This document shows positions 26,358-34,718 of a stretch of 64,000 nucleotides of DNA, in pieces (position 1 is the first letter of the stretch; the number at the start of each line of letters is the position of its first letter). This stretch comes from an uncultured Oscillospiraceae bacterium (lineage in GTDB: Bacteria > Bacillota > Clostridia > Oscillospirales > Acutalibacteraceae), in NCBI GenBank assembly GCA_902490735.1, contig CABUFC010000002.1:1-64000 (forward strand), written 5' to 3'. The notes under the pieces were generated by a model, which worked only from the letters and a program-made list of their open reading frames with translations, did no database searches and was not told the origin of the DNA. The position numbers and the translations under genes are program-made.

Positions 26358-27593
26358 ATGGCAATAGTTAAACCGTTTAAGGGGCTTCTTTTTAATGAAA
26401 GCGTCGGCAAAATCGAGGATTTTGTTTGTCCTCCGTATGATATCGTCGATGATAAAAAGTACAAACAGCTTTTAAAAAAGGACAAGAATAATCTTATTCA
26501 AATAGAGCTTCCAAAAGGCAAGGAAGATCGTTATTTAAACGCCGAACAGAAATTAAATTCTTTTATTGAGAGCGGCATTTTAAAGTTCAGCGATACCGAT
26601 TGTTTCTATATTTACGAAGAGAAGTTTTTTTATAACGGTGAAGAAAAAACCTTAAAAGGCATAGTGGCAAAAGTACAGATTGAACCTTTTGAAAAAAAGA
26701 TTATTTTGCCTCATGAAAATACGCTTTCAGCCGCAAAAGAGGATAGGTTTAAACTTATGTGCGCCACAAAAGCAAACATAAGCCCTATATACTCGCTTTA
26801 TTTTGACGGCGGCAAAAACACCCTTAAAACCGCCGAAAAAGGCGCAAAAAAGCTGTATTCGTTTAAAGATGAAGACAATATAACTCATACGCTTTATAAA
26901 GTTGCGGCGACAGATAATATATCTAAAGATTTCGAACATAGACAACTTTTTATCGCCGATGGTCACCATAGATACGAGACCGCGTTAAGGTATAAAAATG
27001 ATGTTGACGCTAAAAATGGTAATTACATAATGATGTTTTTGGTGCCGTTTGAGTGCGATGGGCTTGTTATATTGCCAACCCACCGGGTTTTGCATTCGAT
27101 GAATAACTTTTCTGGAAAAAGCGTATTAAAATATGCTTCGAAGTTTTTTGATATCATGGGTGTTGACACAAGGGCGCAGGCCGACCGCCTTTTGGACGAA
27201 TTATTTAAGGACGGGGAAAAGAGCTTTATTTTTTATTTTGATAAGCAGTTTTATGTTTTTTCTTTAAAGAAAAATATCCCGCTTTCAAGAATAATACCAA
27301 ATACGGACCCGTCTTTATTAGAGCTTGATGTAACAATTCTTCATCGTATAATATTTGAGAATATTCTGCATATTGACAGTAAAAAGATCCAAAAACAAAA
27401 GAACCTTAAATATTACAAAGATGAGACCGAAGCCTTGCTTGCTTGCGATGAAGGCGCAAACTGTGCGTTTATATTAAACCCGACTAAAACTGAAAATTTG
27501 GCGCAAGTTGCGTCATCGGGATCCAAAATGCCGCAAAAGTCCACATATTTTTATCCAAAGCCTATAACGGGACTTGTGATTCATAAGTTTTAA
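26358..27593 (+). CDS. DUF1015 family protein
   Basis: A 411-residue soluble protein. The N-terminal PFKGLLFNESVGKIEDFVC and CPPYDIVDD match DUF1015, with the later motif LFIADGHHRYETALRYK (about residue 200) that is a hallmark of the family. In some genomes DUF1015 genes sit near phosphoserine and serine genes, but the reaction is not established. GGATGTG lies before the ATG. It starts 13 bases after the thiT terminator, so its promoter must be weak, overlap the terminator or depend on read-through. Confidence 0.85.
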   Translation: MAIVKPFKGLLFNESVGKIEDFVCPPYDIVDDKKYKQLLKKDKNNLIQIELPKGKEDRYLNAEQKLNSFIESGILKFSDTDCFYIYEEKFFYNGEEKTLKGIVAKVQIEPFEKKIILPHENTLSAAKEDRFKLMCATKANISPIYSLYFDGGKNTLKTAEKGAKKLYSFKDEDNITHTLYKVAATDNISKDFEHRQLFIADGHHRYETALRYKNDVDAKNGNYIMMFLVPFECDGLVILPTHRVLHSMNNFSGKSVLKYASKFFDIMGVDTRAQADRLLDELFKDGEKSFIFYFDKQFYVFSLKKNIPLSRIIPNTDPSLLELDVTILHRIIFENILHIDSKKIQKQKNLKYYKDETEALLACDEGANCAFILNPTKTENLAQVASSGSKMPQKSTYFYPKPITGLVIHKF

Positions 27594-27595
27594 AA

Positions 27596-27649
27596 TTTAA
27601 CACCTTGCGTTTTTAAGAATATACTGGTAATAAAAACGAAGGTGTTAAA
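27596..27649 (+). promoter_or_regulatory. long hairpin that hides the cupin ribosome site, with a promoter inside
   Basis: TTTAACACCTT-G-CGTTTTTA (27596-27615) pairs with TAAAAACGAAGGTGTTAAA (27631-27649): about 19 bp with one bulged G and a 15-base loop. The right arm holds AAGGTG, the ribosome site for the ATG at 27650. A candidate promoter, TTGCGT (27605-27610) and TAATAA (27628-27633) with 17-base spacing, lies within the same bases. Confidence 0.6.
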
Positions 27650-28069
27650 ATGAATAACGAAATTTATTTGCGCGACTATTGCGGTGAGCCGTCGGTTTTT
27701 AATATTAATGCGCTTTCTATGGCAAATAAAAACTACCGACTTGCTCTTTGGACCGGGAAATACCTGCAGGTTACTTTAATGAGTATCCCTGTAGGCGGCG
27801 AGATCGGCTTAGAGGTTCATCCCGATACTGATCAGTTTATAAGAATTACCGGCGGTATGGGGCTTTCGCTTTTAGGGGACCGTAAGGATAATCTTACAAA
27901 ACGTGTTAGAATTAACGGCAATTATGCAGTGGTTGTGCCTGCCGGCACTTGGCATAACATAAAAAACATCGGCCGCACGCCTTTAAAAATCTATACGATA
28001 TACGCTCCGCCGCACCATCCTGAAGGAACCATTCAACGCACCAAAGCCGAAGCCGATAAAGAAGAATAA
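27650..28069 (+). CDS. cupin-domain protein
   Basis: A single-domain cupin of 139 residues. Cupin motif 1 is GLEVHPDTDQFIRITGGMG (about 57-75) and motif 2 is VVVPAGTWHNIKNIG (about 103-117), leaving His/Asp/Gln/His as likely metal ligands. Similar small cupins are common in Clostridia and Bacteroidetes and have no fixed function. It is monocistronic, with a strong terminator after it and a hairpin over its ribosome site. Confidence 0.85.
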   Translation: MNNEIYLRDYCGEPSVFNINALSMANKNYRLALWTGKYLQVTLMSIPVGGEIGLEVHPDTDQFIRITGGMGLSLLGDRKDNLTKRVRINGNYAVVVPAGTWHNIKNIGRTPLKIYTIYAPPHHPEGTIQRTKAEADKEE

Positions 28070-28106
28070 AATAACGCGTTCACTTTATGTGAACGCGTTA
28101 TTTTAT
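28070..28106. terminator. bidirectional terminator between cupin and DegV genes
   Basis: Perfect 14-bp stem AATAACGCGTTCAC / GTGAACGCGTTATT, loop TTTAT, with T-rich tails on both strands. Confidence 0.85.
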
Positions 28107-28966
28107 TGAACCTTGGTTTTTTGTACGAACAATACGCCAAGCGTGTTAGCTCCACAGTGAACCGATACAGTAGCACCTGCTCGTGTTATAAGCACTTCTT
28201 TAAAGGGTAAAAGCTCCTTTACTTTAGCCGCTGCTTTTTCGACAAGCTTCGGATCACATCCGGCGTGGGTTATAAACACCCTGTCCAGTGAAATATTTTC
28301 GGCATCCATGAGTCTGTCGGGAATATAATTATTTAGAAGAACATCTTCAAAATTTCCGTGGTATTTTTTGCCTACCGACATAGTTCCCTCTTTAACTTCA
28401 ATGCAGGGCTTTAGTTTTAATAAATTAGCTCCTAAAGCCGCAAGAGAAGAGCAACGGCCGCCTTTTCGAAGGTATTCGAGACTGTCAATTACAAATGACG
28501 CATTAACATAGTCCGTAAAATCATTGTTGATAAAATCGGCGATTTCTTTTCCGCTTTTGCCACTCTGTGCAAGCTCTGCGGCCTTTATAACCGAGTGCCC
28601 GCAGCCGGTTGAAAGGTTTTTACTGTCAATAATATAAACTCCGTTTTTGCCTGCTGCAGCATTATTTATATATTGGTTTGTGCTTGACATTTTGCCGCTT
28701 AAAGTAAATAAAATCAACTCGTCGCAGTCTTTTTTAAGATCGTTTATTATTTCTTCCGCTTCGGCAAAATTTATTGCGGCGGTTCTCGGCAGCTTTCCTG
28801 TTTTTTTATGGTAAGCATAAAGCTCATCAGGAGTGATATTCACACCGTCCTTGTATTCCTTATCATCCAAAACTACTGTATACGGAATAATCTTTATATC
28901 ATATTTTTCAACAAGCTCTTTTGAAAGGTCGCAGCTTGAATCACTGGCAATTACAATTTTTGACAT
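28103..28966 (-). CDS. DegV-family fatty-acid-binding protein
   Basis: The start SKIVIASDSSCDLSKELVEKY and the motif LPRTAAINFAEAEEII are typical of DegV proteins, which bind fatty acids; in several Firmicutes they hand them to FakA kinase. The C-terminal lobe includes ITRAGATVSVHCGANTLGVLF. It is 287 residues from the ATG at 28966, which has AAAGGATGG upstream. An in-frame ATG at 28996 adds ten atypical residues. No fakA lies nearby. Confidence 0.9.
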   Translation of the reverse strand: MSKIVIASDSSCDLSKELVEKYDIKIIPYTVVLDDKEYKDGVNITPDELYAYHKKTGKLPRTAAINFAEAEEIINDLKKDCDELILFTLSGKMSSTNQYINNAAAGKNGVYIIDSKNLSTGCGHSVIKAAELAQSGKSGKEIADFINNDFTDYVNASFVIDSLEYLRKGGRCSSLAALGANLLKLKPCIEVKEGTMSVGKKYHGNFEDVLLNNYIPDRLMDAENISLDRVFITHAGCDPKLVEKAAAKVKELLPFKEVLITRAGATVSVHCGANTLGVLFVQKTKVQ

Positions 28967-29050
28967 AAACACCCATCCTTTAATTATTAAACACATTATA
29001 CATTATATGCAAAAAGTTTGCAAGAAAAATATAAACCGGAAAAATCCGGC

Positions 29051-30070
29051 TTATATTTCGGTTAATATGTTATTGAACACCTTTTCGCAATATTTGCAAT
29101 TATAACAGTCTTTATTGCAGGAGGTTACCTTTTTAAACCATTCGTCCGGTATTCGGCGATTGCTTAAATATTTGCCGTTTAAAAGGCCTGAATGGTTTGG
29201 CTCTAAAAGATCTAAAAGATTACCGTTAAAGAATTTATTTATATATGCGTTAACCACCATTAAAGGCCGGCTGGTGCTTCGTGTTGCAAGCTTTACACAA
29301 TCGAAATACGGTTCATATTTTTCAATATCCTCAGGTCGTACAAAGGTGTTTGTCAGAATTTCCCACTGGTTTTCAGTATTTTTATAATAATTAAAGCAAT
29401 GCGCAATTTGAAAATCAGTGCGATTGATTTTTTCCATCATTTCACGCTCGTGCGCAAGAGCATTATCGTGAAAACTCTGTGCCGAGCAAAATGACATACA
29501 TCCGCTGTTTGCAAGCATAAAAAGCTTTTTGCCGTTGTCGTTTAAAAAGGCTTTAATTTCTTTAATATATTCAAAATTCCGGTTGTAATCACGCTGGAGA
29601 TAAAACCCGTCAAAATTGTCAAACAGGTAGTGCATGCCTTTTTTTGTGCCTATTCTCATGTTAACCGATGCTCTTATTTCCACTTTTGGAAAATAGTGCT
29701 TTATAATTTCCGCTAAATATGGACTTGTTGTAGTAACGGAAGGAAGCTCTGCAATATCTTCAATATGCTCAATTAAAGAACAAATTTGGTTTTGAAGCCT
29801 TGTGGATATGGCGTCACTTCCATAACAAGCGGCATTTAACAAAAGATTAAGCTTAATGCCGTTTTGTGACAATAGTGCAAGATCGCTTTCAAGGCATTCC
29901 TGCGCCTGCCAAAACTTTTCGCCGTGGTCATCGTTAATAACAGACCTTCCGCTTGGCATATCGAGCCACGGAAAGTACACCTCCGCAATATGCTCTTTTA
30001 ATTGAACAAGTTCTTCACAAAGGCTTGTGCCGTTTTCGCATGAAAATTGATACCCAACACTGTATTTCAA
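29051..30070 (-). CDS. cysteine-rich TIM-barrel-like protein, distantly U32-like
   Basis: A 339-residue cytosolic protein I cannot name with certainty. It lacks a signal peptide. Stretches such as SPYLAEIIKHYFPKVEIRASVNMR resemble the U32 peptidase/UbiV/TrhP class of barrel proteins, which often hold Fe-S clusters. It has cysteines in MLANSGCMSFCSAQ (about residue 195) and a C-terminal CNKDCYNCKYC cluster that could bind iron-sulfur. It starts at TTG with GGAGG seven bases upstream. It follows a QueG-like 4Fe-4S protein with a hairpin between them, so the two may work together. Confidence 0.55.
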   Translation of the reverse strand: MKYSVGYQFSCENGTSLCEELVQLKEHIAEVYFPWLDMPSGRSVINDDHGEKFWQAQECLESDLALLSQNGIKLNLLLNAACYGSDAISTRLQNQICSLIEHIEDIAELPSVTTTSPYLAEIIKHYFPKVEIRASVNMRIGTKKGMHYLFDNFDGFYLQRDYNRNFEYIKEIKAFLNDNGKKLFMLANSGCMSFCSAQSFHDNALAHEREMMEKINRTDFQIAHCFNYYKNTENQWEILTNTFVRPEDIEKYEPYFDCVKLATRSTSRPLMVVNAYINKFFNGNLLDLLEPNHSGLLNGKYLSNRRIPDEWFKKVTSCNKDCYNCKYCEKVFNNILTEI

Positions 30071-30096
30071 ATCATTTCCTCCAAAATTTTTAAAAA

Positions 30097-30118
30097 GAAC
30101 CCGATAAAAATCGGGTTC
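30097..30118 (-). terminator. hairpin between the QueG-like and U32-like genes
   Basis: 9-bp stem GAACCCGAT / ATCGGGTTC followed on the minus strand by TTTTTAAAAATTTT. It probably reduces, but need not end, transcription into the next gene. Confidence 0.65.
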
Positions 30119-30123
30119 GAATA

Positions 30124-31218
30124 TTAGTTGCCTTTAGGGCCGTAGTCGGTGATGTGGTCAACGTTAGACTGGTCGCCGTAAATCTCTTGTAATAGCTTTT
30201 CGGTATCCAGCTTCCATGGTTTTCTGATTCTAAATTTGTTATGAAACTTTCCGGTAAGTTTTCCTTGCTGCTCAAGATGAATCATACACTCTCTTTGACA
30301 GGCGGCTCCGCACATGGTTCCCGGATGCTTAAAGTTGTTAATACCTGCAGCGGAAGGTGCGTGCATTCTGTAAATATTATCCCGGGACGCCCAGCGGCTG
30401 TGAATTTGACGCTGTTTTAAATATTTTGAATCGTCGTTATATATAGCTTTCATCAAAAATCTTACAAGCTCAGTTTCGTCGCTGCCATCCCATAAGAAGG
30501 GGTTGCGGTCTTCGGTTCCGCACTGGAAACCGACTTCGCATTTTTCCTCGTCAAGTTTTGCGTAGGAATAGGTTTTGCCTTCAACTGTAAAGGAAACGGA
30601 TTCGTCTTTGGCTATAGCTCCCGACGAGCATTTTGCAACGCAGATTTTGCACTTATCGCAAAGATGCGGCTCCATTATCGGATCCGGCTCAAGCTCGGCG
30701 TCTGTAAAAATAAAGGCAAGCCTTACGCGCGGACCGAATTCCGGATGCAAGAAAATATTCGACCAGCCGATTTCACCTAGGCCGCATATTACGCCGGCAA
30801 TTCTCGCATGCAGGAATATATTTGATTTTGGATAGCCTTCTCTTACCGGAACACCGGAATTTATGTTGTATCTTACCGCCGTGTTATTGTAAATTACAGC
30901 TTCGTAGCCAAAGTCCTCAATAAAAGAACCGAGTTCACGCATAACTACAGGCATATGAACATCGTTAACGTTGGCATATCCTACAGAAGAGTACATGCCC
31001 CAATGTGTTCCTTCTTCCATTGGTCTATATAGACCGCGATGAACGCGGAAAATTAAGCCTATACATGATTTGGCTTCAGGGAATAGATACCTTGGATCAT
31101 TCTCTTTCGGAGCATTAGCAAAACGATCCATAGAGCCAATTCCGCAAGCGTCCGCACCACAGTTTAAGGCGGCTTGCTTTACCATTTCGGAAGTTAAAGT
31201 TTGACCAAATTTAACCAT
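30124..31218 (-). CDS. 4Fe-4S protein of the epoxyqueuosine reductase / reductive dehalogenase superfamily
   Basis: A 364-residue cytosolic protein. Residues ~150-195 (ICGLGEIGWSNIFLHPEFGP) align with the corrinoid-binding region of QueG. A ferredoxin motif CDKCKICVAKC lies near residue 195 and a second cysteine group MCGAACQRECMIHLEQQGKL near 325. It differs from true QueG in length and surrounding sequence, so tRNA queuosine modification is not assured. It may be a B12-dependent reductase of unknown substrate. No twin-arginine signal is present, unlike respiratory dehalogenases. GGAGG precedes the ATG. Confidence 0.75.
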   Translation of the reverse strand: MVKFGQTLTSEMVKQAALNCGADACGIGSMDRFANAPKENDPRYLFPEAKSCIGLIFRVHRGLYRPMEEGTHWGMYSSVGYANVNDVHMPVVMRELGSFIEDFGYEAVIYNNTAVRYNINSGVPVREGYPKSNIFLHARIAGVICGLGEIGWSNIFLHPEFGPRVRLAFIFTDAELEPDPIMEPHLCDKCKICVAKCSSGAIAKDESVSFTVEGKTYSYAKLDEEKCEVGFQCGTEDRNPFLWDGSDETELVRFLMKAIYNDDSKYLKQRQIHSRWASRDNIYRMHAPSAAGINNFKHPGTMCGAACQRECMIHLEQQGKLTGKFHNKFRIRKPWKLDTEKLLQEIYGDQSNVDHITDYGPKGN

Positions 31219-31363
31219 ACATATCCTCCATAAATAGAAACGATTCTATAAATAAAATATCATAAAATATTGATTTTGTCAATACAAAATAAATGGTAAA
31301 ATTATTTTTACAGAGTCCGATTTTTCGGACTTAAATGTTGTTATAATATTTTTGTAAAGGGGC

Positions 31364-31391
31364 TTGACAAACCCGAAAAATGTGCTATAAT
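31364..31391 (+). promoter_or_regulatory. sigma-A promoter of the LexA-boxed small gene
   Basis: TTGACA (31364-31369), 16 bases, TATAAT (31386-31391): both boxes are consensus. Confidence 0.85.
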
Positions 31392-31399
31392 AGAATAAA

Positions 31400-31413
31400 A
31401 GAACAAATGTTCG
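31400..31413 (+). promoter_or_regulatory. LexA (SOS) box
   Basis: AGAACAAATGTTCG fits the Gram-positive LexA site CGAACRNRYGTTYG at all but the first base. It begins 9 bases after the -10 box, over the expected start of transcription, an ideal place for repression. Confidence 0.75.
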
Positions 31414-31428
31414 GCAGGAGGAAAAAAC

Positions 31429-31602
31429 GTGTTATTACCGACGATTATTGAGTTTCTAATAGGTGCTTTGCTTATTTTAGGCCTTTTTAATGAAAAAAAG
31501 GTTGCAATGTTCGAAAAGAAGGTTTTTGCTAAAATTCGCCGTCGCAAATTTAAAGTTATAAACGGCGGAGATTTTAACGGCGCTAAAAAGCATTGCGTTT
31601 AA
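31429..31602 (+). CDS. small SOS-controlled single-pass membrane protein (57 residues)
   Basis: GTG start with AGGAGG eight bases upstream. The protein begins MLLPTIIEFLIGALLILGLF, one transmembrane helix at residues 3-20, then a strongly basic cytoplasmic tail (NEKKVAMFEKKVFAKIRRRK...) ending KKHCV. I do not recognise the family. Consensus promoter, LexA box, strong ribosome site and protein shape together suggest a DNA-damage-induced membrane peptide, such as a division inhibitor or TisB-like toxin. That function is inference. The methyltransferase gene begins 40 bases later and could share the transcript. Confidence 0.75.
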   Translation: MLLPTIIEFLIGALLILGLFNEKKVAMFEKKVFAKIRRRKFKVINGGDFNGAKKHCV

Positions 31603-31642
31603 ATTGAAAATTTGATACAATACAAAAAAGAGAGGTTTTTGT

Positions 31643-32359
31643 ATGTATCAAGATTTTGCCAAGTACTATGATGAATTAAATGAATTTGCCGATTATAAAA
31701 ATCGGGCGGAATATGTACGAAAGCTTTTTAAAAAATACGATCGTCTTCCGACCCTTCTTTTAGATCTTTGCTGCGGCACCGGCTCGTTTACTAAAGAGAT
31801 GTTAGATGCGTCCATAGATACTGTCGGTGTTGATGTTAGCGAAGAAATGCTTAATATTGCAATGAAGAAGTGCGAAGCTCTTTTTATTTGTCAAAAAGCG
31901 GAGGAGCTTGATCTATTTGGCACGGTTGATGGTGCCATTTGTATGCTTGACAGTGTTAATCATATAACCGACAAGAAAAATCTTAAAAAAGTATTTAAAA
32001 ATGTCCGTTTGTTTTTAGAAAAGGATCGTCTTTTTATTTTTGATATAAACACTAAATACAAGCACGAGAATGTTCTTGCAGATAACTGTTTTAATTATTT
32101 TTTGCGAGATGATTTTATAGCATGGACAAACTGCCGAAATAAAAAAGGAACCCATATTTATATCGATATCTTTTCAAAAGTAGATTCACTTTATAAAAGA
32201 AGCTCTGTTGATTTTTTTGAGCGCGTGTACAGTGTTGAAGAACTGAGCGAAATGCTTAATAAAAGCGGATTTTCGGTTGTGGCTGTTCACGATGATATGA
32301 CATTTTCGCTTCCTCATGATAAGAGCGAAAGGCTTTATATAGTTGCAAAAGCAAAATAA
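31643..32359 (+). CDS. class I SAM-dependent methyltransferase
   Basis: A 238-residue cytosolic methyltransferase. Motif I is LLLDLCCGTGSFTKEMLD (about residue 38) with the acidic VGVDVSEEMLNIA after it, and ICMLDSVNHI as motif IV-like. The pattern matches the Methyltransf_25/YqeM-like group; substrate unknown. GAGAGG lies before the ATG. It lies 40 bases after the SOS-boxed small gene with no terminator between, so it might also respond to damage. Confidence 0.85.
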   Translation: MYQDFAKYYDELNEFADYKNRAEYVRKLFKKYDRLPTLLLDLCCGTGSFTKEMLDASIDTVGVDVSEEMLNIAMKKCEALFICQKAEELDLFGTVDGAICMLDSVNHITDKKNLKKVFKNVRLFLEKDRLFIFDINTKYKHENVLADNCFNYFLRDDFIAWTNCRNKKGTHIYIDIFSKVDSLYKRSSVDFFERVYSVEELSEMLNKSGFSVVAVHDDMTFSLPHDKSERLYIVAKAK

Positions 32360-32386
32360 AAAGCACTGATTTTCAGTGCTTTTTAT
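32357..32386. terminator. bidirectional terminator
   Basis: 11-bp stem AAAAGCACTGA / TCAGTGCTTTT; serves the methyltransferase (plus) and the amino-acid ABC operon (minus). Confidence 0.85.
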
Positions 32387-33156
32387 ATTTCTTCTAAAGA
32401 TTTTTGTAAAAAGGCTTTTAGTTTTGCCGATTTTGGGTTTAAAAATAGTTCTTCCGGTGAACCAGTCTCTTCAATTACGCCGTCCGCCATAAATACAACC
32501 TTGTCGGCGACGTTTTTGGCAAAATTCATTTCGTGGGTTACCACTATCATGGTGGTGTCGTTGCTTTTAAGGCTTTTTATAACCTTAAGCACCTCTCCGG
32601 TAAGTTCGGGGTCTAAAGCCGAAGTCGGCTCGTCAAAGCACAGAATATCCGGCGATAATGCTAAAGCTCTCGCAATGGCTACGCGTTGTTGCTGGCCGCC
32701 CGAAAGGGTGCCGGGGTAGGCGCCGATTTTATCGGATAAACCTACCTTATCAATCAACTTTTTCGCCATGCTGTTTATTTGCTCGATTTTTTCTTTGTCT
32801 TTTTTAACATCGTTTAAAAGCTTTACAGCAAGAGTTACGTTTTCTAAAACGGTATACTGCGGGAAAAGATTGAAATTTTGAAAAACAAGGCCAAAGTGCA
32901 AACGGTTTTTTCGGATTTGCTTTTCGGTTAAAGTGTTTAATATTTCTTCGGAAAAAAGGACTTCGCCGTTTACTTCAATGCTTCCGCAAGTTGGCTCCTC
33001 TAAAAAGTTTAAGCACCGAAGCAGCGTGGTTTTGCCGCTGCCTGACGAGCCTATAATTGCTAAAATTTCTCCTTTTTCTAAAGAAAAATTAATACCCTTT
33101 AAAACCTCGTTGCCGCCAAAGCTTTTATAAAGATTTTTAACTTCTAATAATGCCAT
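32383..33156 (-). CDS. amino-acid ABC transporter ATP-binding protein (GlnQ type)
   Basis: Polar amino-acid importer ATPase of 257 residues. Walker A is IIGSSGSGKTTLLRC, the Q-loop is LVFQNFNLFPQ, the signature is LSGGQQQRVAIARAL and Walker B is ILCFDEPTSALDPEL. The FNLFPQ stretch is typical of the GlnQ/HisP group. It is the last of three genes with permease and binding protein upstream, so it is a full importer. The amino acid is not clear from sequence. Confidence 0.95.
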   Translation of the reverse strand: MALLEVKNLYKSFGGNEVLKGINFSLEKGEILAIIGSSGSGKTTLLRCLNFLEEPTCGSIEVNGEVLFSEEILNTLTEKQIRKNRLHFGLVFQNFNLFPQYTVLENVTLAVKLLNDVKKDKEKIEQINSMAKKLIDKVGLSDKIGAYPGTLSGGQQQRVAIARALALSPDILCFDEPTSALDPELTGEVLKVIKSLKSNDTTMIVVTHEMNFAKNVADKVVFMADGVIEETGSPEELFLNPKSAKLKAFLQKSLEEI

Positions 33157-33167
33157 ATTATACCCCT

Positions 33168-33851
33168 TTAAAAATAGGAAAGCTTCTTTTCAAGCCTTGA
33201 AAAGAGTGCGGTGAGTACTCCGCTGAATACTAAATAGTATATTGCAGTAAAAAATAACGGCCAAATTTGTCCGGATATTCCTTGAGAACCTTTTAAAAAG
33301 GCTTGGCCGGCCCAAATTACCTCCTGCAAAGCGATAATACGAGCAAGCGACGTATCTTTTACAAGAGTGATTATTTCGTTCGCAATAGGAGGTACTATTC
33401 TTTTTATCATCTGTAATAGCGTAATTTTAAAGAAAATTTGGTTTTTAGAAAGACCTAATACTTTTCCGGCTTCCTCTTGGCCAATTGGAACACCCAAAAT
33501 ACCGCCTCTGTAAATTTCCGAAAAATAGCAGGCATAGTTTATAATAAAAGCAACCGACGCCGCTATAAATCTGCCTGTTTCGCCGCTGCCCCAAACAGGT
33601 GTTTTAAGCACTAAACCGGGAAAATAATAAACGATTAAAAGCTGTATCATAAGCGGGGAACCGCGAACTATCCATACTATAAATTTAATAAGCAAGGATA
33701 ACGGTTTAAAACGGCTCATAGAACCAAATGAAATTAAAAGCCCCAACGGTATTGCTCCAATTAGGGTAACAAAAAACAGTTTTAAAGTTTGTAAAAATCC
33801 GGAATTTAGCGCAGATAGCACTACCGGAAGTTGTTCGCTAAATGTATTCAA
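33168..33851 (-). CDS. amino-acid ABC transporter permease
   Basis: A 227-residue permease with about five helices. The HisM-type N-terminal helix and the motif VRGSPLMIQLLIVYYFPG are characteristic; the EAA loop reads EEAGKVLGLSKNQIFFKITL. It starts at TTG with GAGGAG seven bases upstream. It pairs with the GlnQ-type ATPase that follows by 11 bases; a single permease gene implies a homodimeric channel. Confidence 0.93.
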   Translation of the reverse strand: MNTFSEQLPVVLSALNSGFLQTLKLFFVTLIGAIPLGLLISFGSMSRFKPLSLLIKFIVWIVRGSPLMIQLLIVYYFPGLVLKTPVWGSGETGRFIAASVAFIINYACYFSEIYRGGILGVPIGQEEAGKVLGLSKNQIFFKITLLQMIKRIVPPIANEIITLVKDTSLARIIALQEVIWAGQAFLKGSQGISGQIWPLFFTAIYYLVFSGVLTALFSRLEKKLSYF

Positions 33852-33871
33852 AACGATCTCCTCAGAGAAAC

Positions 33872-33896
33872 AGGTGAGAGGATATATCTCTCACCT
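33872..33896 (-). other. intercistronic hairpin between binding protein and permease genes
   Basis: 9-bp perfect stem AGGTGAGAG / CTCTCACCT with a 7-base loop. It has no T-run on the minus strand, so it is more likely to protect or process the binding-protein mRNA than to end it fully. Confidence 0.6.
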
Positions 33897-33906
33897 TTAT
33901 TTTTAT

Positions 33907-34677
33907 TTATTTTATAATTGCAGCCGAAACATCGTACTTAGCGGCGATTTCATCAACCTTGCCGGAAGCTACGGCATCTTTATAAAAGCTGTTGTAAAGA
34001 GCAACTAAATCCGAACCTTTTCTAAAGCCAACGCCATATTCTTCGCTGTTGAGTTTAGCAGTGTATGTTAAGTTAGCATAAGAGGTGCCTTCACCTATCA
34101 TAGCGTCTGCCATAAGAAGGTCTATAATAGCGGCGTCGCTTGTACCGGAAGCAATTTCCATTAAAGCAGTTGCCTGATCTTTAACTTCTGTAAACTTAAA
34201 TCCGTTTTCTTCGGCTATTTTTTTGCCTGCAGAACCGGCTTCTACTGCAAATTTTAATTCTTTACAGGATTCAGCTGTTTGATATTTATCGGCAACATCA
34301 GATTTAACAACTACAACCTGTGCGTTGTTGCAATAAGGATCTGAGCAATCCATAGAAGATTTTACTTCGTCGGTTAAGGTCATGCCGTTCCATACGCAGT
34401 CAATTGTTTTACCGTCAAGCTCCATAACCTTGTTGTCCCAGTCAATTTCAATGAACTCGGCTTTAATTCCCAAAGATTCGGCAAAAGCCTTTGCCATGTC
34501 TGCGTCAAAGCCGATCCACTCGCCGTTTGCATCCTTGTAATCCATAGGTTCGAAATCTGTAATACCAACAATAAGTTTTCCGTTGGATTTTACATAAGCC
34601 GAGTCGGTTTTAGCTGTACAACCGGCAAACGATAATAACATAATAAAAGTTAAAAATAAAGCAATAATTTTTTTCAT
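33907..34677 (-). CDS. amino-acid ABC transporter substrate-binding lipoprotein
   Basis: A 256-residue SBP family 3 lipoprotein. The signal peptide ends in a lipobox, MLLSFAGC, with cysteine 20 as lipid site. The mature part starts LIVGITDFEPMDYKDANG and includes IGFDADMAKAFAESLGIKAE, typical of glutamine/histidine-type binding proteins. It is the first gene of the importer operon with its own promoter. Ligand is likely a polar amino acid. Confidence 0.93.
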   Translation of the reverse strand: MKKIIALFLTFIMLLSFAGCTAKTDSAYVKSNGKLIVGITDFEPMDYKDANGEWIGFDADMAKAFAESLGIKAEFIEIDWDNKVMELDGKTIDCVWNGMTLTDEVKSSMDCSDPYCNNAQVVVVKSDVADKYQTAESCKELKFAVEAGSAGKKIAEENGFKFTEVKDQATALMEIASGTSDAAIIDLLMADAMIGEGTSYANLTYTAKLNSEEYGVGFRKGSDLVALYNSFYKDAVASGKVDEIAAKYDVSAAIIK

Positions 34678-34718
34678 AATTTCTTCCTCCAGATGTTTTA
34701 TTGATTTACTGCTTTATC

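Noticed and set aside
30124..31218. Annotation as respiratory reductive dehalogenase
   Set aside because: No twin-arginine signal and no RdhB-type anchor gene next to it; superfamily-level naming is safer.
31314..31331. GTCCGATTTTTCGGAC hairpin upstream of the SOS-boxed promoter as a riboswitch part
   Set aside because: It is a short isolated hairpin upstream of the promoter, with no aptamer around it; likely a minor terminator or chance.
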